A stretch of 23,851 bases of DNA. Source: an uncultured Coriobacteriaceae bacterium (GTDB lineage: Bacteria > Actinomycetota > Coriobacteriia > Coriobacteriales > Eggerthellaceae). Shown here piece by piece: positions 1 to 5,734 of the stretch (its first letter is position 1; each line of letters starts with the position of its first letter). The position numbers were made by a program, and so were the translations under genes. The notes beneath the pieces are model-generated. The model searched no databases. It was not told where the DNA came from and saw nothing but the letters and a program-made list of their open reading frames with translations. Location: positions 1-23,851 of the forward strand of contig USAB01000022.1 of assembly GCA_900552585.1 (NCBI GenBank). Direction: 5' to 3'.

Positions 1-1
1 T

Positions 2-235
2 GGCGGGGTCACGGGCGAAACCGCCGCCGAGCTGCGCCGCCGCATCTTCGACGGCCTGGCGCATATGGGAATGATCCTGGACCACGAGAAGAACCAGGTC
101 AAAGGCGCTATCGGCGTGAACCGCATCGTGTCTGTTGACGATTCGCCCATCAAGATCTGCGTCGTGACCACGGACGAAGAGATGCGCATCGCGCGCGAGA
201 CGGACGCGCTCGTTTCCGGCGAGGTGGCACCGTAG
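2..235 (+). CDS. ackA: Acetate kinase, C-terminal fragment (5' end outside window)
   Basis: This is the last 77 residues of an open frame that enters from the left edge and stops at TAG 233-235. Acetate kinase interconverts acetyl phosphate plus ADP with acetate plus ATP in the cytosol, the ATP-yielding step of acetate fermentation; it usually pairs with phosphotransacetylase, which may lie upstream. The fragment matches the family C-terminus: a GE-x-AAELRRRIFDGL helix, a LDHEKN segment, a VSVDDSPIKICVV strand and the terminal TDEEMRIARET motif. The usual GIGEN(S) loop reads GGVTGET here, so the normally conserved Asn is Thr. A GC-rich hairpin follows the stop, so this is the end of a transcription unit. 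Identification is by remembered family motifs over a short fragment. Confidence 0.88.
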   Translation, partial: GGVTGETAAELRRRIFDGLAHMGMILDHEKNQVKGAIGVNRIVSVDDSPIKICVVTTDEEMRIARETDALVSGEVAP

Positions 236-256
236 CCGCGCGCTCCTTGTCCCGTT

Positions 257-304
257 GCCCCTGCAGCCTCATGCCGCTTCCTCCGTGCGCTGCAGGGGCG
301 TTTG
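257..304 (+). terminator. Intrinsic terminator after ackA
   Basis: An 11-bp perfect stem pairs 257-267 with 289-299 (core CCCCTGCAGC / GCTGCAGGGG) around a 21-nt loop. Only a short T run (TTTG) follows, so termination may be partial. It sits 22 nt after the ackA stop. Confidence 0.6.
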
Positions 305-371
305 CCCCTTTCGGCAGCGCAAGTGTGTGTTAGCGGCGCAGGATGCCCGCCTGCACGCGGGCCGGGTGCGG

Positions 372-377
372 TATCAT
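372..377 (+). promoter_or_regulatory. Possible -10 element for the alpha/beta hydrolase gene
   Basis: TATCAT matches five of six bases of the -10 consensus and would give a leader of about 24 nt before the ATG at 408. No good -35 lies 16-18 nt upstream, so this is weak. Confidence 0.3.
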
Positions 378-407
378 TGACCGAAACGAGAACCGAGGAG
401 GACGACC

Positions 408-1445
408 ATGGCGAAACTCTGCGTTTGCAACAGAAGGCAACTCGGCAAGGGCAAGACCGCTGCGCTTGTGGCGGGCGGCGCGGCCGTTGCGGCTGCGGCG
501 GCAATCGCGCATAAGGCGAATGGCATCGTGACGGATGCATTCATGCGCCGTCCCGTGACGGATAACAAGGCGTTCTTCGAGAAGCTGGCGTCGGACATGC
601 CGGGCACGACCGGGCTTGATTTCGCGGAATCCCGCGCCCAGGTTCAGCGGACCATTCGCGCGCTGCAGACGAATCTGTACGAGAATGCGGAAGTCGAGCG
701 CGTCAGCATCCCGGGCTCGAAGCCGTCGGAGCCGGCAGTTGCCTATGTCTACCGCCCCGAGCAGGAGAGCAACCGCTGGGTCATTATGGCGCACGGCTAT
801 CGCGGCACGCACTACGATATGGACGGTTACGCCGACTACTACGTGAAGCGCGGCTACAACGTGCTTTCCCCGGATCTGCATGCAGAAGGCGAAAGCGGCG
901 GACGGTACGTGGGCATGGGCGCCGTCGAGGCGTCCGATATCCTGCTGTGGGTTGACTATGTGCTGGTTCGTTTCGGCGAAGACTGCCAGATTGTGCTGCA
1001 TGGCCAGTCTATGGGCGCCGCCGCGGTGCTTATCGCAGCAGGCGCAGGCCTGCCTTCGCAGGTCAAGGCCGTTGTTGCGGATTCCTCGTACACGTCGGCT
1101 CTGGCCATGGTGCGCAACGATGCGTTCCGGGCGAAACTGCCCGGCGACGCCATCGCCGTTGCCGTGGCGGCCATATTGAAGCTGCGCGGCGGCGTGGACC
1201 TGGCACGCGCGGACGTGCTTTCTGCCGTGAAGCGCAGCGTGACGCCCACGGTGTTCCTGCACGGCGGCAACGACCCGTGGGTCCCGTCCACCATGGCCGT
1301 GGACCTGTACACGAATGCGGCGCCCGAACTGCGCGAACTGCACGTCATCCCCGGTGCCGGCCATGTGGAGGGCTTCGCGAAGGATCCGGATGCGTATTTC
1401 GGCTTCGTGGATGCGTTCCTGGCAAAAGCCGGCGTTGAGGAATAA
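408..1445 (+). CDS. Membrane-anchored alpha/beta hydrolase
   Basis: A 345-residue serine hydrolase of the alpha/beta fold. Residues 17-35 form an Ala/Val-rich hydrophobic segment after a basic start, so the enzyme is probably tethered to the membrane or exported with an uncleaved anchor. The catalytic set is visible: oxyanion-hole HGYRG at 129-133, nucleophile elbow GQSMGA with Ser201, acid Asp289 in GGNDPWVP, and base His319 in GAGHVEGF. The layout resembles the YqkD/BAAT-like hydrolases of Firmicutes and Actinobacteria, whose substrates are mostly unknown. The start is supported by GAGGAGG seven bases before ATG. It stands alone: ackA ends with a terminator upstream, and the next gene begins 115 nt downstream with its own ribosome site. 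The fold is confident; the substrate cannot be named. Confidence 0.88.
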   Translation: MAKLCVCNRRQLGKGKTAALVAGGAAVAAAAAIAHKANGIVTDAFMRRPVTDNKAFFEKLASDMPGTTGLDFAESRAQVQRTIRALQTNLYENAEVERVSIPGSKPSEPAVAYVYRPEQESNRWVIMAHGYRGTHYDMDGYADYYVKRGYNVLSPDLHAEGESGGRYVGMGAVEASDILLWVDYVLVRFGEDCQIVLHGQSMGAAAVLIAAGAGLPSQVKAVVADSSYTSALAMVRNDAFRAKLPGDAIAVAVAAILKLRGGVDLARADVLSAVKRSVTPTVFLHGGNDPWVPSTMAVDLYTNAAPELRELHVIPGAGHVEGFAKDPDAYFGFVDAFLAKAGVEE

Positions 1446-1514
1446 CGGAGTCATTGAAGACCGAGGATCTGCCTGAAGGGAAAGCCGTGCGAAGCGCCGC
1501 CAATAGGTGCTGTG

Positions 1515-1546
1515 CGTATGCGGTGTCCCGAATGGTGGAGCATACG
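1515..1546 (+). repeat. Inverted repeat in the leader of the zinc-ribbon gene
   Basis: CGTATGC at 1515-1521 and GCATACG at 1540-1546 are perfect inverted repeats separated by 18 nt, ending just upstream of the AAAAGGAG ribosome site. It could be an operator or an RNA hairpin controlling the next gene. It has no T run, so it is not a normal terminator. Confidence 0.4.
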
Positions 1547-1560
1547 AAAAGGAGAACACT

Positions 1561-2187
1561 ATGAAATGCCCCGTGTGCCATTTGGAGCCGCCTGCAGGCG
1601 TCGCATTCTGCCCGAACTGCGGGCATCCGGTGAGCAACGAAGCGGAGCCGGCCGCCCCGACGGCGGAGACGAAAGCTGCCGATAAGACGAAAGCCGCTGA
1701 TCAGCCGGCGCCTGCTGCATCCGCTGCGCCCCAGCCGCCGGTAGCGCCCAAGGCCCCCGCTGCGAACACCGCTGCTGCAGACAGCGCCGCTGAGGACAAG
1801 GCGTCCGCGACCGTGGCGGCAGCTGCGGCGGGCACGGCGGGCGGAGCAACGGCAGGTGCCCCGAAGCCACCGGCATCTCCGGCAGCGGTCGATGCGCCGT
1901 CTTCCGTGCCGGTTCCCCCGACTCAGGATAAGGCAACGGGCGGAACAGACGGCTTGGCCGTCGCCTCGCTGGTGTGCTCCCTCGTGGGCATCATCTTCCT
2001 GCCCATCGTCCTGGACCTGCTGGGCATCATCTTCGGTGCCGTTGCGCTGCGCCGCAACCCGAAGGGAACTACCAGCCGGAACCTGGCAATGGCGGGCCTG
2101 ATCGTCGGCATCGTCGTGCTGGTTGTCTCCCTTATCATGCTCGTCCTGCTGGGCGCGGCCGTCATGTACGGCTATAGCATGAGCTAG
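1561..2187 (+). CDS. Zinc-ribbon and DUF4190-type membrane protein
   Basis: A 208-residue protein with three parts. Residues 3-20 form a zinc ribbon with two CxxC pairs (C3/C6 and C17/C20). Residues 25-128 are a low-complexity Ala/Pro/Lys linker. From about 130 to the end come two hydrophobic segments separated by a short basic loop with RRNPKGTTSR, matching the DUF4190 pattern of small actinobacterial membrane proteins. The ribbon and linker are probably cytoplasmic. The start at 1561 is preferred over an in-frame start at 1507 because AAAAGGAG lies seven bases before it and the ribbon begins immediately. Proteins of this architecture have no assigned biochemical role. A terminator hairpin follows. 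Confidence 0.82.
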   Translation: MKCPVCHLEPPAGVAFCPNCGHPVSNEAEPAAPTAETKAADKTKAADQPAPAASAAPQPPVAPKAPAANTAAADSAAEDKASATVAAAAAGTAGGATAGAPKPPASPAAVDAPSSVPVPPTQDKATGGTDGLAVASLVCSLVGIIFLPIVLDLLGIIFGAVALRRNPKGTTSRNLAMAGLIVGIVVLVVSLIMLVLLGAAVMYGYSMS

Positions 2188-2255
2188 GAAGCGAAGCGGA
2201 CAAGCGGCACTTTCTCGCTCTCGTTTTCTTAACGGCAGTTATTCACACGTAAACG

Positions 2256-2290
2256 AAACGGCGGTCGAACGTGGCCGCCGTTTCCCCTTT
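2256..2290 (+). terminator. Intrinsic terminator after the zinc-ribbon gene
   Basis: AAACGGCGG (2256-2264) pairs perfectly with CCGCCGTTT (2275-2283) around a 10-nt loop. The flanks are A-rich before and T/C-rich after. It separates the zinc-ribbon gene from the WecA-like transcription unit. Confidence 0.6.
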
Positions 2291-2335
2291 CCGTTTCCAT
2301 TTCGCGCAATTGCCAGCGAGGACCCGAAGCGGCGT

Positions 2336-2364
2336 TTGGCGTTGGAACATTCTGCGGATATAAT
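2336..2364 (+). promoter_or_regulatory. Near-consensus sigma70 promoter over the start region of the WecA-like gene
   Basis: TTGGCG at 2336-2341 and a perfect TATAAT at 2359-2364 are separated by 17 nt, the ideal spacing. Transcription would start near 2371. The -10 overlaps the ATG at 2363, and the -35 overlaps the only upstream alternative start (TTG at 2336), so this transcript would begin inside the frame usually drawn for the gene. Confidence 0.65.
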
Positions 2365-3742
2365 GAAACATCACGTATGTACTGCTATCGAGCGTGTCCG
2401 CACGCCTGCGTTTCCCGCAGACGCCTCCACGCTTCTGAAAGGGACACCGCTGCAAGAATTCCTGACATCGCCTGAGTTTGCCGAAGGGGCCATAACATTC
2501 GTTGTCGCCTTTCTGGTGACGGTCGCTATGGTACCGGTATCCCACAAGATAGCCACGCTGATCGGCGCCATCGACTATCCCAGTAACCGCCGCATCAACA
2601 CGAAGCCCATCCCGCGTTGCGGCGGCATCGCCATGTTCACGGGATTCATGGCCGGCGCCCTGACCATCTACCTGGGCATCACGTTCTTCAACTGGCGCAT
2701 CATCGACTACTACGTGGTGGCGAACATGAATTACCCGGTGCTACTCATCGGCTTCACGGTCATGTTCCTCACCGGCTTGATAGACGACATCGTCCAGCTG
2801 ACGCCGAAGGTCAAGTTCGCCGGGCAGCTGCTGGCATCGTTGTTGGTGGCGCTTGCGGGTGTTTCCATCGACATGGTGCGTTCGCTCATCGATGACAGCT
2901 ATATGTCGCTGGGCTTCATGGACATTCCCATCACAGTGCTCTACCTGGTGGCGTTCGCGAACATCATCAACCTGATCGACGGACTGGATGGCCTGGCAGC
3001 GGGCATCGTGGGCATCTCGTCCATCAGCCTGCTGATACTGGTGGCCATGCGCGGCAGCTACTCGCTCGTGCTGGTCTGCCTCATGCTGACGGCCGTTTGC
3101 GCCGCCTTCCTGATCTACAACTTCTATCCCGCCTCGATATTCATGGGCGATTCGGGAGCCCTGTTCTTAGGACTGCTGTTGGGCACCATCTCCATCGCCG
3201 GTGTCGTGCGCACGCAGAGCCTGGTGATCATGGTGGTGCCGCTGGTCATGGCCGGGGTTCCCGTATTGGACACGTTCACGGCCATCGTGCGCCGCAAACG
3301 GCAGCATAAGCGCTTCGACCAGGCGGACATGGGCCATATCCATCATCGTCTCGTGGATGCCGGATACAGCCAGCGCAAGGCGGTGCTGATACTGTATGGA
3401 TGCACGGCGGCGCTGGCGGTGGTCGGCCTCATGCTCATGGGGTCCTCGGGCATCGTGCGCTGGGCAACGCTGATTGCGCTCCTGGTGGTAGTAAGTTTTA
3501 TCATCTGGCGCTTCGGCCTGTTCCGGCCCGTGTTGCAACATTATTATGTGGGCCGCGGGCAGACGGGCGTGCGCAAGCCGCATTCCGCCGCCCACGCGCA
3601 GAGGATCATCAACGAGGCCATCCCCATTCCCTCCGCAGCGAAGAGGGAGGACGGCGAATCGGCGAACGAGGCAACCGATGCCGCTGCCGCGGCAGAGCCG
3701 AAGCCGGCGGCCAATGAAGCCTCCCCGCAGGAAAAGGCATAA
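2363..3742 (+). CDS. WecA/TagO-like polyprenyl-phosphate N-acetylhexosamine-1-phosphate transferase
   Basis: An integral membrane glycosyltransferase of the MraY/WecA/TagO superfamily. It would transfer a sugar-1-phosphate from a UDP-sugar to undecaprenyl phosphate, the first step of a wall glycopolymer. About 11 hydrophobic helices are visible. Family motifs, numbered from 2363, are the Mg-binding DD at 141-142 followed by LTPKVKF, NIINLIDGLDGLAAG near 200-214, GDSGALFLG near 262, and HIHHRLVDAGYS near 325. The HIHHRL loop favours WecA/TagO over MraY. About 70 C-terminal residues form a charged, Ala/Glu-rich tail beyond the last helix. The start is uncertain: ATG 2363 lies on a consensus -10 and has no clear ribosome site, TTG 2336 is upstream, and CTG 2450 has GAAAGGGA five bases before it. 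The LCP gene follows after 10 nt. Confidence 0.88.
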   Translation: MKHHVCTAIERVRTPAFPADASTLLKGTPLQEFLTSPEFAEGAITFVVAFLVTVAMVPVSHKIATLIGAIDYPSNRRINTKPIPRCGGIAMFTGFMAGALTIYLGITFFNWRIIDYYVVANMNYPVLLIGFTVMFLTGLIDDIVQLTPKVKFAGQLLASLLVALAGVSIDMVRSLIDDSYMSLGFMDIPITVLYLVAFANIINLIDGLDGLAAGIVGISSISLLILVAMRGSYSLVLVCLMLTAVCAAFLIYNFYPASIFMGDSGALFLGLLLGTISIAGVVRTQSLVIMVVPLVMAGVPVLDTFTAIVRRKRQHKRFDQADMGHIHHRLVDAGYSQRKAVLILYGCTAALAVVGLMLMGSSGIVRWATLIALLVVVSFIIWRFGLFRPVLQHYYVGRGQTGVRKPHSAAHAQRIINEAIPIPSAAKREDGESANEATDAAAAAEPKPAANEASPQEKA

Positions 3743-3752
3743 GGAGGCGACT

Positions 3753-4919
3753 ATGGACGCAGCAAACAATGCGAAGAGCACAGAGCATCGGCAGCACATA
3801 GCCGCCCGCGTGCTGGGTGTGATCATGGCGGCCTTGGTGGCAGTGGCATGCGTGCTGCTGGCAACGGGCTACGGCGAGGGCAGCATCGCCACGAACGGCG
3901 TGCCCGACGCCTCGTCCAGCGTCCAGACGAACAAGCCGTTTTACGTGCTGCTGATCGGGTCCGACTCCCGTAAGGGCACGGCCCTGTATACCGGCAATGC
4001 AGAGGACCACGCGCAGGTCGACCAGCATGCCGACACCGTCACGCTGGTCCGCGTGGACCCGAAGAAATACACCCTCACGCTGATCACGGTGCCGCCAGAA
4101 ACGGTGATGGAGGGCGAAAGCTCGCCGATTTCCGACACGCTGCTGAACAACGACCCGAAGGAGACCGTGAAGGCTGTTGAGAGCCTGACCGGCGTCGACA
4201 TCCCGTATTACCTGATGGTCGATTTCCGCGGCTTCGAGGACATCATCGAGGACCTTGACGACATCGTGGTGAACGTGGATGTCACCGTGACGTCGCAGGA
4301 TCCCATCAACGCGAAGAACGTTGTGGTCAAGGCGGGTAACAATCGGGAGCTGCTGCCGTCCGGCGCGCTGGCGTATGCGCGCGCATGGGAGGAATACTCC
4401 TCGGATAATTCCGCCCATCGCCAAAGCAACATTCGCAAGATCGAAGTGGCCATGATCAAGAAGGTTCTGGGCATGGATGCGAACGCGGCCATCGGCGCAG
4501 CCGAGAGCCTCAGCGGCAATGTAATCACGAATATGAATTCCACGCTGGCCAGGAAGCTGGTCCGGAAGTTCCAGCGGCACGGTTCGAAGCGCGTGACCAT
4601 ATACGAGTGCACGGGCCCGGACAAGATGACGGATAAGGCGAAGGGCACTATGGCGGAGGACAAGACCGCCTGGAAGCATTTGATGTACGTCGTTGACCTG
4701 GGCGAGGATCCGCATCGCTCGTACAAGGAAGTGAAGGCGGAACAGGATGCGCTGGCGGCCGAGGAAGAAGCCCAGCAGCAACAGCAGCAGGCGCAGGAGC
4801 AGGGCGGCCAGTACTCGTACCAGAACGATACGTGGTACGGCCAGCAACAGCAGAACGGCGATGCCCAGCAGCAGCAGAATGCCCAGCAGCAGACGGGCCA
4901 AGCCGCCGGGGGCCAGTAA
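3753..4919 (+). CDS. LCP (LytR-CpsA-Psr) family protein with divergent active-site motifs
   Basis: A 388-residue protein. LCP enzymes attach lipid-linked glycopolymers to peptidoglycan outside the membrane. Residues 16-38 form a single N-terminal membrane anchor. The LCP domain runs from about 62 to 240: YVLLIGSDSR, DTVTLVRVDPKKYTLTLI, then YYLMVDFRGFEDII and ALAYAR. The usual phosphate-binding arginine motif (IPRDT-like) reads VPPETV at 113-118. The later R-x-R...D-x-D-x-G-R-x-x-RQ block is reduced to ARAWEEYSSDNSAHRQ at 209-224, keeping R210 and R223. From about 335 the tail is Glu/Ala-rich and then Gln-rich to the end. ATG 3753 has AAGGAGG six bases before it. It sits 10 nt after the WecA-like gene, fitting one glycopolymer pathway. 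The family call is sound; activity is in doubt. Confidence 0.83.
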   Translation: MDAANNAKSTEHRQHIAARVLGVIMAALVAVACVLLATGYGEGSIATNGVPDASSSVQTNKPFYVLLIGSDSRKGTALYTGNAEDHAQVDQHADTVTLVRVDPKKYTLTLITVPPETVMEGESSPISDTLLNNDPKETVKAVESLTGVDIPYYLMVDFRGFEDIIEDLDDIVVNVDVTVTSQDPINAKNVVVKAGNNRELLPSGALAYARAWEEYSSDNSAHRQSNIRKIEVAMIKKVLGMDANAAIGAAESLSGNVITNMNSTLARKLVRKFQRHGSKRVTIYECTGPDKMTDKAKGTMAEDKTAWKHLMYVVDLGEDPHRSYKEVKAEQDALAAEEEAQQQQQQAQEQGGQYSYQNDTWYGQQQQNGDAQQQQNAQQQTGQAAGGQ

Positions 4920-4920
4920 C

Positions 4921-5529
4921 ATGCGCCGCATGAGGCGTCTGGGCGACAGCGTCCAGAAGGTCATCGAGTCCATGGGCGGGGATCCCGGCGAGGCGCGCAA
5001 GGCTGCGCGCGGTGCACAGGTTCGCTCCATGTGGCGCAACCTGATGATGCACAACCACGACGAGTTCATCCTGGAACATACTAATAATGTGTACATCATC
5101 CGCGTGGACGGGAAGCCGCGCCCGGGCGCAAAGCGCTTCCATGATGACGGGAAGGATGCGTCCAGCACGGGACGGGGCAAGCAGCTCATCGTGTACGTGG
5201 ACGACAGCGTGGTGGCCGCCGAGCTGAATGCCCGGCGCGAATTGATTAAGCTGCAGTTCCTGGACCATTACCACGAGGACATCGACGAGTTCAAGATCAT
5301 CATCTCGCGCGGCCGCTACAAGAAGATCCATCCGTTCGTGGAAGAGGGCGGACCGTCCTATCACGAGGGCGCGCGGCCCGTTCCGCTGACAGAGCAGCAG
5401 CGCGCGCTGATCCGCGAACAAGTGGGCAAAACGGACAACCCGAAAGTTGCGCGCGCCCTTCAACGGGCCATGGAGAAGGACCTGGAGTGGAAGGACGGGA
5501 CAGCGCTGCGGGAAGGGCGTTCCCGCTAA
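4921..5529 (+). CDS. DUF721/DciA-like protein upstream of gyrase
   Basis: A 202-residue basic protein. In several bacterial phyla the DUF721 family (DciA) recruits the replicative helicase, and in Actinobacteria a DUF721 gene commonly lies between recF and gyrB. Here residues 7-42 form an N-terminal helix region (LGDSVQKVIESMG... RSMWRNLM). A central strand block at about 88-138 (QLIVYVDDSVVAAELNARRE, then FKIIISRGRYKKIHPF) resembles the DUF721 pattern of strand, helix, LKxxxLxxL and strand. Between them, residues 62-87 form an unusual polar insert. The remainder is a charged tail. It starts one base after the LCP stop, so it is probably co-translated, and gyrB follows after 205 nt. ATG 4933 is an alternative start. 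The assignment rests on position and a weak motif match. Confidence 0.6.
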   Translation: MRRMRRLGDSVQKVIESMGGDPGEARKAARGAQVRSMWRNLMMHNHDEFILEHTNNVYIIRVDGKPRPGAKRFHDDGKDASSTGRGKQLIVYVDDSVVAAELNARRELIKLQFLDHYHEDIDEFKIIISRGRYKKIHPFVEEGGPSYHEGARPVPLTEQQRALIREQVGKTDNPKVARALQRAMEKDLEWKDGTALREGRSR

Positions 5530-5536
5530 GCAGAAA

Positions 5537-5550
5537 ATGCGTTTACGCAT
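5537..5550 (+). repeat. Short hairpin after the DUF721-like gene
   Basis: ATGCG-TTTA-CGCAT forms a 5-bp stem with a 4-nt loop, eight bases after the stop. It is too weak to call a terminator alone; a T6 run occurs about 20 nt later. Confidence 0.3.
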
Positions 5551-5662
5551 GCAGTTCTTTGGCGCGTCAACTTTTTTCCTATCGGAAAGCTTAAACGGGC
5601 CTCATTCGCGGCGTCAGCTATTGTGAAACGGGTGTGATAAGACGGTTTGAGACCCCCTGTTC

Positions 5663-5696
5663 TGATAAACTAAGGAGAGCACCTGAGCAGGGTGCT
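5663..5696 (+). promoter_or_regulatory. Candidate extended -10 promoter and 5' hairpin of gyrB
   Basis: TG-A-TAAACT (TG at 5663-5664, hexamer 5666-5671) matches an extended -10 with four of six hexamer bases; no convincing -35 is present. A start about seven bases later would fall at 5678, exactly where AGCACC (5678-5683) begins a hairpin with GGTGCT (5691-5696). The gyrB mRNA would then begin with a stem-loop. Confidence 0.4.
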
Positions 5697-5734
5697 GTTT
5701 GATTTCATTACCCATTTTTCACTAGGAGCATCTT

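Noticed and set aside
1515..1546. GTATGC...GCATAC as a NikR operator
   Set aside because: The half-sites resemble E. coli GTATGA-N16-TCATAC, but the CATAC half is two bases too far away and the downstream gene has no nickel link. Kept only as an unassigned inverted repeat.
2239..2247. DnaA box TTATTCACA, suggesting a replication origin near the gyrase genes
   Set aside because: It is a single box. I saw no cluster of boxes, no AT-rich unwinding element beside it and no dnaA gene, so an origin is not supported.
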